DNA of 54,594 nucleotides from Intrasporangiaceae bacterium (GTDB lineage Bacteria > Actinomycetota > Actinomycetes > Actinomycetales > Dermatophilaceae). The position numbers and the translations under genes were made by a program. The notes under the pieces were generated by a model that was not told where the DNA came from, ran no database searches, and saw only the letters and a program-made list of their open reading frames with translations. Positions 8,394 through 16,113 of the stretch are shown piece after piece. Numbering within the stretch: position 1 is the first letter of the stretch; every line of letters starts with the position of its first letter. The DNA is taken from the NCBI GenBank assembly GCA_021324575.1, contig JAJPIW010000023.1, forward strand, positions 1 through 54,594, in the 5' to 3' direction.

Positions 8394-8726
8394 TCAGTGG
8401 ACCGGTGGAGTCCCGGGTCGCCGCAGGAAGGTGAGCTGCGAGCCCTGCTCCTCGATGAGCTCGTTGAGCTGGGCGTTGAACACCGCCCCGTAGGGTGCGC
8501 CGATGTGCGCCTGGAAGGCAGCCTCGTCGCGGTAGACCTCATAGACGAACCAGCGGGCCGGTCGGTCCCGCTCGACATAGGCCTCGAAGGCGAGGTTGCC
8601 GGGCTCGGTGCGCACGTCGCGGGTGAGGCCCGCCATGAGACCAGCAACTGTCTCGTCGTGTCCTGCGCGCACCGTGAACTCGGCATAGAGGATGACCTGG
8701 TTGCCGTCGTCGGAGTTGGTGTCCAT
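8394..8726 (-). CDS. Antibiotic biosynthesis monooxygenase-type (ABM) protein
   Basis: Small 110-residue dimeric alpha/beta-barrel protein of the ABM/quinol monooxygenase (YgiN-like) superfamily. Seen: VILYAEFTVRAGHDETVAGLM, EPGNLAFEAYVERDRPARWF and VYEVYRDEAAFQAHIGAPY, which carry the strand pattern and the E/W/F core of the family. Such proteins act on quinones, haem or polyketides; the substrate here is unknown. The start at 8726 follows a G-rich GGCTGGGGGGC and begins just before the domain; a longer frame upstream lacks family sequence. Convergent with cdsA, divergent from rlmN. Confidence 0.85.
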   Translation of the reverse strand: MDTNSDDGNQVILYAEFTVRAGHDETVAGLMAGLTRDVRTEPGNLAFEAYVERDRPARWFVYEVYRDEAAFQAHIGAPYGAVFNAQLNELIEEQGSQLTFLRRPGTPPVH

Positions 8727-8791
8727 GCCCCCCAGCCTGCCCGGTGGGGACGTGCCGCGCCCGCCGGTCGACCTGAGAGACTGGTCCGACC

Positions 8792-10045
8792 ATGGCCGAA
8801 TCCCTGCCCGACCCCACCCGCCGCCCGGTACCGGGCCAGCTGACCTTCGCCGCGCCACGACGGGGCAAGCCGCCGCAGCACCTGGCCGACCTCACCCCGG
8901 CCGAGCGCAAGGCCGCCGTGGAGGCGTTGGGGCACAAGGGGTTCCGCGCCAAACAGCTGTCGACCCACTACTTCGAGCGGCTCGTCGAGTCTCCCGAGGA
9001 GATGACCGACCTGCCCAAGGCGGTGCGTGACGACCTCGTCGCCGCGACGATGCCGACGCTCATCACCCCGGTCCGCACCCTGACCGCCGACAACGGAGCG
9101 ACCGTGAAGTCGGTCTGGCGGCTCTTCGACGGCGCCCTCGTCGAGTCCGTGCTCATGCGCTACCCGCGCCGGGTGACGATCTGCATCTCCAGCCAGGCCG
9201 GGTGCGGCATGAACTGCCCGTTCTGCGCGACCGGTCAGGAGGGCCTGACCCGCAACATGTCGACCGGCGAGATCGTCGAGCAGGTCGTGGCGGCCGCGAG
9301 GGCCCTGCGCCGGGGAACGATGCCGGCCCTGGCGGGCTCGTCCGGGTCCGACGACGGGTACGAGCTCGGCGACGAGGCCGGCGAGGGCGGAGACCAGGGG
9401 GAGACGGGCGAGCCCGCGGCATACGAGATCGGCGGTGCCGGACCGACCCGGGTGAGCAACGTCGTGTTCATGGGCATGGGGGAGGCGCTGGCCAACTACA
9501 AGGCAGCGATCGGCGCCATCCGGCGACTCACCGACCCGGCGCCCGACGGGCTCGGGATGTCTGCGCGGGGCATCACGATGTCGACGGTCGGCCTCGTGCC
9601 GGGCATCGACCGGCTTGCGGGAGAAGGGATCCCGGTCACCTTGGCGTTGTCCCTGCACGCTCCCGACGATGGGCTCCGTGACGAGCTGGTCCCGATCAAC
9701 ACCCGGTGGAAGGTCGACGAGGCGATCGACGCGGCATACCTGTACTACGAGGCGACCGGGCGGCGGGTGTCGATCGAGTACGCCCTCATCAAGGACATCA
9801 ACGACCAGGCCTGGCGCGCCGACCTGTTGGCCGACAAGCTCAACGCCCGTGGGCGCGGCTGGGTCCATGTCAACCCGATCCCGCTGAACCCGACGCCGGG
9901 GTCGAAGTGGACCGCGTCCCGCAAGGGCGTCGAGCAGCAGTTCGTCGAGCACCTGCGGGGGCACGGCATCCCGACGACGGTCCGCGACACCCGTGGCTCG
10001 GACATCGACGGCGCCTGCGGCCAGCTCGCGGCCGCCACCGCCTGA
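8792..10045 (+). CDS. rlmN: 23S rRNA (adenine-2503-C2)-methyltransferase
   Basis: Radical-SAM enzyme that methylates C2 of A2503 in 23S rRNA (and A37 of some tRNAs), supporting translational fidelity. The SAM cluster motif CGMNCPFC has Cys138, Cys142 and Cys145. [12 protein letters not shown] and the late CGQLA cysteine, which forms the methyl-transfer pair, are also present. At 417 residues it is longer than the usual ~350-390: an acidic, Gly/Asp/Glu-rich insert at about residues 176-219 ([19 protein letters not shown]) interrupts the barrel after ARALRRG. A GAGACT -10-like hexamer 9 bases upstream suggests a very short leader. Confidence 0.96.
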   Translation: MAESLPDPTRRPVPGQLTFAAPRRGKPPQHLADLTPAERKAAVEALGHKGFRAKQLSTHYFERLVESPEEMTDLPKAVRDDLVAATMPTLITPVRTLTADNGATVKSVWRLFDGALVESVLMRYPRRVTICISSQAGCGMNCPFCATGQEGLTRNMSTGEIVEQVVAAARALRRGTMPALAGSSGSDDGYELGDEAGEGGDQGETGEPAAYEIGGAGPTRVSNVVFMGMGEALANYKAAIGAIRRLTDPAPDGLGMSARGITMSTVGLVPGIDRLAGEGIPVTLALSLHAPDDGLRDELVPINTRWKVDEAIDAAYLYYEATGRRVSIEYALIKDINDQAWRADLLADKLNARGRGWVHVNPIPLNPTPGSKWTASRKGVEQQFVEHLRGHGIPTTVRDTRGSDIDGACGQLAAATA

Positions 10046-10057
10046 CCCCGGCGCGGT

Positions 10058-10063
10058 TACGCT
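10058..10063 (+). promoter_or_regulatory. -10-like TACGCT, leaderless start
   Basis: TACGCT lies exactly 6 bases before the GTG at 10070, and no Shine-Dalgarno sequence is present. This is the geometry of leaderless actinobacterial transcripts. Confidence 0.5.
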
Positions 10064-10069
10064 GGATCG

Positions 10070-11260
10070 GTGCAACGACGCCCCACCCGCCGTGCTGCGG
10101 TCCGCGCCGCCGCGGCCATGGCTGTGGCCCTGACCGGGTGTGCGTCCTCCAGCCAGCTCCCGCCGAACCTGGCCAAGCCCAGCGCGTCCGGCCCGATGGC
10201 CCACGCCGCGGCCACCTCCACGGCCCCGGCGATCGTCCCGCTTCGTGCCGGCGAGAAGTTCCTCGACCTGGCCATGCCGACCGCCTACACGCCGTCGCCA
10301 CCGACACCCACCGGGCACGACGACTACCGGTGCTTCCTGCTCGACCCCAGACTGGCCAAGCGGGTTCTCGTCGACGGCGTCGACATCGTGCCGGGCAACC
10401 CCAAGGTCGTTCACCACGTGATCGTCTTCAAGGTCGCCAGGGCTGACGTGGCGATGGCCAAGGCGGCCGACGCCGCGACCCCCGGACCGGGGTGGACCTG
10501 CTTCGGCGACGCGGGCATCAGCCGGGGCGGCCAGGGCGCGACCCTGGACAATGCCCCGTGGGTCGGTGCGTGGGCGCCGGGCGGGGGCGAGCGCGTCCTG
10601 CCCAAGGGCGTCGGCATCCCCCTCGACCCGGGAACCCAGATCGTCATGCAGGTCCACTACAACCTGCTGGTGGGCACTGGTCCAGATGTCAGCAGGGCCC
10701 GCCTGCGCGTCTCCGACCCGGGCCCCTCCGCCCAGGCACTGGACACGATGCTCCTGCCGGCTCCGGTCGAGCTGCCCTGCCGCCGCGCGGCCGGCGTCCG
10801 TGAGCTGTGCAACCGCACCATGGCCGTCGCCGACGTACGCAAGCGGTTCGGCGAGCAGGTGGCGACGGCTGACCTGCTCCACTTCCTGTGCGGGCCGGTG
10901 ACACCGGGGCCGACCCAGTCCTGCACCCGCACCCTGAAGGAGGCCGGAACGATCCGGGCCGTCGCCGGGCACATGCACCTGCTCGGCCGGTCCATCCGCA
11001 TCGTCGTCGACAAGGGCACGGCGTCTGAGCGGACGATCCTGGCCATCCCCATGTGGAACTTCGACGACCAGGGCAGTACGCCGCTGCCCACACCGGTCTC
11101 GGTGAAGGCGGGCGACACCCTCACCGTCTCGTGCACCCACGACCAGTCGATCCGCGACGCCCTGCCGGCGTTCAAGGGCCAGCCCGAGCGGTACGTCGTG
11201 TGGGGCGAAGGGACCACCGACGAGATGTGCCTCGGCGTCGTCCTGTGGACGCGGTCCTGA
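10070..11260 (+). CDS. Copper type II monooxygenase-like lipoprotein
   Basis: Exported lipoprotein (lipobox LTGC, Cys24) of 396 residues resembling the two-domain peptidylglycine alpha-hydroxylating / dopamine beta-monooxygenase fold. All six expected copper ligands can be placed in order: His115-His116 (VVHHVIVFKV) and His196 (MQVHYN) for the first copper; His301-x-His303 (GHMHLLG) and Met386 (DEMCLG) for the second. Conserved cysteines (tests of PHM disulphides) are also scattered. The substrate is unknown; bacterial relatives are mostly uncharacterised. The GTG start at 10070 is probably leaderless. No obvious operon partner. Confidence 0.82.
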   Translation: MQRRPTRRAAVRAAAAMAVALTGCASSSQLPPNLAKPSASGPMAHAAATSTAPAIVPLRAGEKFLDLAMPTAYTPSPPTPTGHDDYRCFLLDPRLAKRVLVDGVDIVPGNPKVVHHVIVFKVARADVAMAKAADAATPGPGWTCFGDAGISRGGQGATLDNAPWVGAWAPGGGERVLPKGVGIPLDPGTQIVMQVHYNLLVGTGPDVSRARLRVSDPGPSAQALDTMLLPAPVELPCRRAAGVRELCNRTMAVADVRKRFGEQVATADLLHFLCGPVTPGPTQSCTRTLKEAGTIRAVAGHMHLLGRSIRIVVDKGTASERTILAIPMWNFDDQGSTPLPTPVSVKAGDTLTVSCTHDQSIRDALPAFKGQPERYVVWGEGTTDEMCLGVVLWTRS

Positions 11261-11283
11261 CCTCGACCTCGTGACCGCGGAAC

Positions 11284-11310
11284 CGACGGCAACGACGGCA
11301 ACGACGGCAG
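11284..11310. repeat. Three tandem 9-bp repeats
   Basis: CGACGGCAA, CGACGGCAA, CGACGGCAG in direct tandem between the convergent monooxygenase-like gene and the LOG gene. A GGCGGG/CCCGCC stem (11310-11315 with 11329-11334) follows and may be part of a weak bidirectional terminator. Confidence 0.6.
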
Positions 11311-11316
11311 GCGGGA

Positions 11317-12456
11317 TCAGCCGGGCGACCCGCCGTCGTCGGTGAGCAGGTCCGCGGCCTGCGCCGGGTCGTCGACGAGGCTGACCCGCTCGGTCATCGC
11401 TCGTCCGGCCGCCAGCGCGGCGACCGCAGGCCAAACGGGCACCACCCGTGTCCAGTGGTCGGTTCCGACAAGGACGAGGCGAGGCAGCGCGGCTCCCGCG
11501 GCTGCGTAGTAGAGCGGTGTCACCGCCTGGAAGATCTCCTGCACCGTCCCCGCCGCGCCGGGCATGACCACGACCCCGGCCGTGGACCGGGCGAGCAGCC
11601 CGTCCTCGCGCAGGGCGTTGGAGAAGTACTTCGCGATGCCGTCGCAGAAGACGTTGGGCGGCTCGTGCCCGTAGAACCAGGTCGGGATCCCGATCGAGCG
11701 GGTCACGGTCCGGGCAGCCGGGTCGACGAGGGTGGCTCGGACCTCCAGGGCGAGGGCCGCCCAGGCGCCGATGTCCGGTCGGAACGAGGGGACGGCCGGC
11801 AGCCGCGCAAGGGCTTCGTCCAGTGAGCTCGTGTGCCGTGCGAAGGCACCGAGGTTGGCCGCCTCCATCGCCCCCGGCCCGCCGCCGGTGACGACGACCA
11901 GCCCCGCCTCGGCCAGCCGGTGGCCGAGGTGCGCTGTCGCGGCATACGCGTTATCTCCGCGGGCCACCGCGTGACCGCCCATGACGCCGACGACCCGCCG
12001 GCCCTCGAGTCGTTCGTCGAGCGCATCGGTGACCGAGTCGTCGTGGATGGCGCGCAGCAGGGCGACATAGACATCGCCGGCGAGCGCCGGGTCGAGCGAC
12101 CAGCGGTAGGCCCGGGCGTCGGGCGTCGCGTCGTAGCCGTCGGGGGCGAGGCCGGCATACAGGTCCTCGGGCCGGTAGAGGTCGGACGGATAGACGTCGA
12201 CGGGGGCGTCGACCGAGGCAGGGAAGAGCACGGCCCCGTGGCTGCGCAGGTGAGTCGCCACCTCGTCGGAGACCCGTCCACCGAGGACCACGAGCCCGGC
12301 CAGGTCCGACCGGGCGAGCAGCTCCGGACCGGCGTCGGTGAGGTCAAGGTTCTGGATCCGTATGCCGCGCAACGTCTTTCGTGTCGCCAGAACCTCGCGT
12401 AGCTGGTCCAGTGAGTCGATCTCGCGGTGCGCCCGACGAGAGCGCCCGGTGCTCAT
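11317..12456 (-). CDS. LOG/TIGR00730-like Rossmann nucleotide-binding protein
   Basis: 379 residues. The central half is a lysine-decarboxylase-like (LOG superfamily) Rossmann fold: VVGVMGGHAVARGDNAY (around 165), VVVTGGGPGAMEAANLGAFA (around 195) and VVVMPGAAGTVQEIFQ (around 310), the last corresponding to the family PGGxGTxxE active-site loop but reading PGAAGTVQE. Some LOG proteins cleave cytokinin ribotides; longer bacterial versions have no settled function. An N-terminal ~160-residue extension precedes the fold. The start at 12456 is the first ATG matching the gene's own codon pattern; no clear ribosome site. Divergent from the DUF480 gene. Confidence 0.82.
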   Translation of the reverse strand: MSTGRSRRAHREIDSLDQLREVLATRKTLRGIRIQNLDLTDAGPELLARSDLAGLVVLGGRVSDEVATHLRSHGAVLFPASVDAPVDVYPSDLYRPEDLYAGLAPDGYDATPDARAYRWSLDPALAGDVYVALLRAIHDDSVTDALDERLEGRRVVGVMGGHAVARGDNAYAATAHLGHRLAEAGLVVVTGGGPGAMEAANLGAFARHTSSLDEALARLPAVPSFRPDIGAWAALALEVRATLVDPAARTVTRSIGIPTWFYGHEPPNVFCDGIAKYFSNALREDGLLARSTAGVVVMPGAAGTVQEIFQAVTPLYYAAAGAALPRLVLVGTDHWTRVVPVWPAVAALAAGRAMTERVSLVDDPAQAADLLTDDGGSPG

Positions 12457-12538
12457 CTGGGCGCCGCGCAAAGGGGTCGAAGGACCTCGATCGTCGGTGC
12501 CGCCGCCATGAGCCGACCCTACCGAGCGGCGTGGCCGA

Positions 12539-12544
12539 TATCGT
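12539..12544 (+). promoter_or_regulatory. -10-like TATCGT, leaderless start
   Basis: TATCGT ends 6 bases before the ATG at 12551, with no Shine-Dalgarno sequence between. This is consistent with a leaderless mRNA for the DUF480-methyltransferase gene. Confidence 0.45.
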
Positions 12545-12550
12545 CGGGTC

Positions 12551-13765
12551 ATGTCCGACGTGCCGGTCCTCGACCCGGCCGAGCAACGGGTGCTCGGCAG
12601 CCTGCTCGAGAAGCAGGTCACCGTTCCGGCCACCTATCCGTTGTCGCTCAACGCACTGCGTGCGGCCTGCAACCAGAGCAGCAGCCGCGAGCCGGTCGTC
12701 AGCTACGACGAGTCCTTCGTGGAGGCGACCGCCCGGGTGCTCAAGCAGCGCGAGCTGGTGCGGGTCGTGTGGGGCTCGACCGGTCAACGCGCCCTCAAGT
12801 ACCACCAACGTCTCGCCGAGCACCTCTCCCTGTCCGCGGACGAGCGAGCGCTCATCACCGTGCTGCTGTTGCGCGGGCCGCAGGCACCGGGAGAGCTGCG
12901 CACGCGCACCGAGCGGCTGCACGCCTTCACCGACCGGGAGCAGGTCGAGGCGTGTCTTCGACGGCTGGCCGAGCGGTCCGACCCGCTCGTGCGCGAGCTC
13001 GAGCTGCGGCCGGGTCAGCAGGACCGTCGCTGGGTCCACCTGCTCGGCCCCGTTGACCTCGGCGAGCAGGCGCCGCCCGCGGCACCGGCCGTCGACCGTG
13101 AGGTCGTGCTCGCCGGGGGCCCTGCGGCGCGGGATGCCCGGGTGCGCGCGGCATACGACGCTGTCGCGTCCACGTATGCCGCGCAGCTCGGTGACGAGCT
13201 GGACCACAAGCCCTTCGAGGCCTGGCTGCTCGACCGGGTGGCTGAGCTCGCCGGGCCGGACCCGGTTGTCGAGGTCGGCTGCGGGCCGGGGCAGGCGGCC
13301 GCGCGCCTCGCCGCGGCCGGCGCCGAGGTGACGGGTCTCGACCTCTCTCCGGCCATGGTGGCCGAGGCGCGGGCCCGCGTCCCGGAGGTGACCTTCGAGG
13401 TCGGCGACTTCAGCTCGCTCATGCGGCCCGCTCGGGCGGGCGGATGGGGCGCGGTCGTCGCCTGGTACGCGCTCGTACACCTCGCCGGGTCCGAGCTGGG
13501 ACCGGTCCTGGCCGGACTGGCCCGCCCGATCCGCCCCGGGGGCTGGTTGGCGCTGGCCCTGCACCTCGGCGACGAGGTCCTGCACACGACCGAGTTCCTC
13601 GGGCACGAGGTCGACGTGGACTTCGTCCTCCACGACCCCGAGCAGGTGCTCGCGGCGGTCCGCGGGAGCGGCCTGGAGGTCGTCGAGTGGTACCGGCGCG
13701 GTCCGCTCGCGGGCGTCGAGGTGGAGACCGAGCGGCTCTACATCGTGGCCCGAGTTCCGGAGTGA
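12551..13765 (+). CDS. DUF480 (YceH-like) domain fused to class I SAM methyltransferase
   Basis: 404 residues in two parts. Residues 1 to about 170 match the YceH/DUF480 tandem winged-helix family (LDPAEQRVLGSLLEKQ, TYPLSLNALRAACNQSSSRE, ALKYHQRL). After a short linker, residues ~195-404 form a class I methyltransferase with motif I VVEVGCGPGQAA near residue 239, VTGLDLSPAMV near 260 and the acidic VGDFSS near 287. E. coli YceH is stand-alone, so this is a fusion; a nucleic-acid or protein substrate recognised by the winged helices is only a guess. The stop overlaps the next gene (GTGA). Confidence 0.88.
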   Translation: MSDVPVLDPAEQRVLGSLLEKQVTVPATYPLSLNALRAACNQSSSREPVVSYDESFVEATARVLKQRELVRVVWGSTGQRALKYHQRLAEHLSLSADERALITVLLLRGPQAPGELRTRTERLHAFTDREQVEACLRRLAERSDPLVRELELRPGQQDRRWVHLLGPVDLGEQAPPAAPAVDREVVLAGGPAARDARVRAAYDAVASTYAAQLGDELDHKPFEAWLLDRVAELAGPDPVVEVGCGPGQAAARLAAAGAEVTGLDLSPAMVAEARARVPEVTFEVGDFSSLMRPARAGGWGAVVAWYALVHLAGSELGPVLAGLARPIRPGGWLALALHLGDEVLHTTEFLGHEVDVDFVLHDPEQVLAAVRGSGLEVVEWYRRGPLAGVEVETERLYIVARVPE

Positions 13766-14784
13766 CCGACTACCCGACCGACGACCCGACCGCTACGCCC
13801 TTCTCCGCGCTCGTGCGCTCGCCGCAGTGGCGGGCTGGAGCCGACGCGTGGATCGCATCGACCCTCGAGGCGGCCGGTCTGAGGCAGAGCGGGCCCAGCG
13901 TGCAGCGCCGCATCCGTCCCTGGTCCACCCAGCTGGTGGCCCCGACGGACCAGGGGCCGGTCTGGTTCAAGGCCAATGCCCCCGGGCTCGCACACGAGCC
14001 AGCGCTGCATGATGCCCTGGCCGAGATGGCGCCCGACCGCGTGGACACACCCCTCGGTGTCGATGCCGAGCGGGGCTGGATGCTTACCCGGGATCGCGGT
14101 CCGACGCTGGCCGACGACCACGAGCCGAGTCCGGCGGAGTGGCTCGAGATCGTCCGGGAGGCTGCCGACCTCCAGCGGCGCGTGCTCCCCGAGGCGGAGC
14201 GTCTGCTGGCTCTTGGGCTCCCGAACTGTTCTCCCACAACGGTTTCCGACCGCTTCGAGCTGTTGGTCGAGCGGTATGCCGGTCTCGACCCGAGCCATCC
14301 GTCGCACATCTCCCCGGAGGAGCGTCCGGCCTTCGAGGCGGCACGTGGCGACGTGGCACGGGCGGCCGCAACGCTCGCCGTAGGCCCGATGCCGACGACC
14401 CTCAACCATGGCGATCTCCATCCCGGCAACGTGCTCATGGTCGATGGTGGCCTGCGCCTCTTCGACTTCGGTGACTCCCAGTGGTCCTCGGCTCCCGAGG
14501 TCCTGTGGGCGCTCTGGTCCTGGTTGACCGCCCGGACCGGGATCGCCCACGAACCGGTCTTCGCGGCATACGCCGAGGTCTGGAACGACGTGGTGACGCC
14601 GGTCGAGTTCGACGAGCTGCTGCGGGCGGCCATGGTCGTCCTGCCGGTCAACCGCTCGCTGACCTGGCTGGAGGCGATCGCGGGTTCCACGGCCGAGGAG
14701 CTGGCGCGGTGGGGCCAGTCACCGCTCTCCCAGCTCCGCCACGTCCTCCGTCCGTGGCCGTCGCGCTCGGGGAGGGCAGACTGA
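13762..14784 (+). CDS. APH-fold phosphotransferase family protein
   Basis: 340 residues with the aminoglycoside phosphotransferase/choline kinase fold. The catalytic loop is HGDLHPGNVL (His216, Asp218) and the metal-binding motif LFDFGDSQ has Asp235. The N-lobe is recognisable by VWFKANAPGLAHEPAL near residue 65, which supplies the ATP-binding lysine and a glutamate. The family includes resistance enzymes and metabolic or sugar kinases; nothing here indicates resistance. A GTG start at 13762 overlaps the upstream stop by four bases, implying coupling to the DUF480-methyltransferase. Confidence 0.87.
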   Translation: MTDYPTDDPTATPFSALVRSPQWRAGADAWIASTLEAAGLRQSGPSVQRRIRPWSTQLVAPTDQGPVWFKANAPGLAHEPALHDALAEMAPDRVDTPLGVDAERGWMLTRDRGPTLADDHEPSPAEWLEIVREAADLQRRVLPEAERLLALGLPNCSPTTVSDRFELLVERYAGLDPSHPSHISPEERPAFEAARGDVARAAATLAVGPMPTTLNHGDLHPGNVLMVDGGLRLFDFGDSQWSSAPEVLWALWSWLTARTGIAHEPVFAAYAEVWNDVVTPVEFDELLRAAMVVLPVNRSLTWLEAIAGSTAEELARWGQSPLSQLRHVLRPWPSRSGRAD

Positions 14785-14821
14785 TGCCGGCAGCTAGTCC
14801 AATCCCCCAGGAGAGGCGCAC

Positions 14822-16060
14822 ATGATGATCGAGCCCTTCGACCATGAGCTCAAGGCCTATGCCGAGCTCGTCATCAGGATCGGTGTCAACGTCCAGCCGG
14901 GGCAACGTGTCGTGATCCGGGGCTACCCCGAGCACGTCGCCACGGCCCGGGCACTGGCCGACGAGGCCTACCGGGTGGGCGCCAGCAAGGTCACCATCGA
15001 CTACCTCGACCAGCACCTGCGGCGCTCGGAGGTGCTGCACGCCCGCGAGGAGGACCTCGGCAAGTCGCTGCCGCACGAGCTCGAGGGCGTCCGTGCGTGG
15101 CGCGAGGACCGGCCGGCCCTCATCTCGTTGACGGGAAACCCCAACCCGACTCTGATGGAAGGGCTGGACCCGAGCCGGCTGGCCGCGGCGACGCCACTCG
15201 ACCTGGTCAAGGAGGTCATGCCGATCGTCACGACGAACACCGTGGCCTGGACCGTGGTCGCGGCCCCGACGCCGGGCTGGGCCGAGGCGGTTCTCGGGAC
15301 ACCTGACACGATGCGACTCTGGGAGGCGATCAAGGTTGCCATGCGCCTGGACCAGGCCGACCCGGTCACGTCGTGGCAGGACCATCTCGCCGGGCTCGTC
15401 CTGCGGCGCGAGATGCTCAACGCGCGCGGCTTCGACCGGGTTCGCTACCGCGGGCCGGGGACGGACCTGACGATGGGCCTGCCCGCGGGCGCGCGCTGGG
15501 CCGGCGGCCCGGCCGTCAATGCCGACGGAGTCGAGTTCAACCCGAACCTCCCCACCGAGGAGGTCTTCGTCGCGCCGGACTGGCGGCGGGTCGAGGGCGT
15601 GGCCCGGACCACGGCACCGTTCTTCCTCGTGGCGATGAACGCCCGCGTCGAGGGGCTGCAGCTGGAGATCCGCGACGGCACGGTGAAGGGGGCGACCGCG
15701 ACCCGGGGCGAGGAGGCGGTGCAGGCACAGTTCGACCTCATCCCGCGCAGTCGTCACTTCGGCGAGCTCGCCATCGTCGACAAGGACTCGGCGGTGCGGC
15801 GCACCGGGCTGGTCTTCCAGGACATGCTCTACGACGAGAACGTCGGCTCGCACATCGCCTGGGGGACCGGCTATCCGGTGAACGTCGACGGAGCTGTCGC
15901 GATGACCTCCGAGCAGCGCGTCGACGCGGGCCTCAACCAGTCGGCCACCCACGTCGACGTCGTCATCGGGAGCCCGGACGTCGAGATCGACGGCATCGAC
16001 CCGGACGGCACGGTCACGCCGATCACGCGCGGGGACACCTTCGTGCTCGCCGAGGCCTGA
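14822..16060 (+). CDS. M29 family aminopeptidase
   Basis: Metal-dependent leucyl-type aminopeptidase of the thermophilic (AmpS/aminopeptidase T) family, 412 residues, cytoplasmic. Family blocks: VNVQPGQRVVIRG near residue 24; NADGVEFNPNLPTEEVFVAPD near 234 with the metal-binding glutamate; RHFGELAIVDKDS near 312; LYDENVGSHIAWGTGYP near 335; and ATHVDVVIGSPDVEIDG near 378, which carry the remaining His, Tyr and Asp ligands. AGGAG lies before the double ATG. It probably recycles peptides; it sits 37 bases after the kinase gene and may share its transcript. Confidence 0.92.
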   Translation: MMIEPFDHELKAYAELVIRIGVNVQPGQRVVIRGYPEHVATARALADEAYRVGASKVTIDYLDQHLRRSEVLHAREEDLGKSLPHELEGVRAWREDRPALISLTGNPNPTLMEGLDPSRLAAATPLDLVKEVMPIVTTNTVAWTVVAAPTPGWAEAVLGTPDTMRLWEAIKVAMRLDQADPVTSWQDHLAGLVLRREMLNARGFDRVRYRGPGTDLTMGLPAGARWAGGPAVNADGVEFNPNLPTEEVFVAPDWRRVEGVARTTAPFFLVAMNARVEGLQLEIRDGTVKGATATRGEEAVQAQFDLIPRSRHFGELAIVDKDSAVRRTGLVFQDMLYDENVGSHIAWGTGYPVNVDGAVAMTSEQRVDAGLNQSATHVDVVIGSPDVEIDGIDPDGTVTPITRGDTFVLAEA

Positions 16061-16079
16061 GCCACCGATGCCGCCGTCG

Positions 16080-16100
16080 CGGGCGGCGCTTCGCCGCCCG
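16080..16100. terminator. Bidirectional terminator-like hairpin
   Basis: CGGGCGGCG (16080-16088), loop CTT, then CGCCGCCCG (16092-16100), between the convergent aminopeptidase and FAD oxidase genes. GC-rich with no T-run. Confidence 0.65.
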
Positions 16101-16113
16101 ACGGACTCAAGCG

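Noticed and set aside
8279-11434. Minus-strand open frame of 1051 codons opposite rlmN and the copper-monooxygenase-like gene
   Set aside because: Antisense shadow of strongly supported plus-strand genes; composition is Arg/Gly/His-rich and no family motif is seen. High GC makes such frames common.
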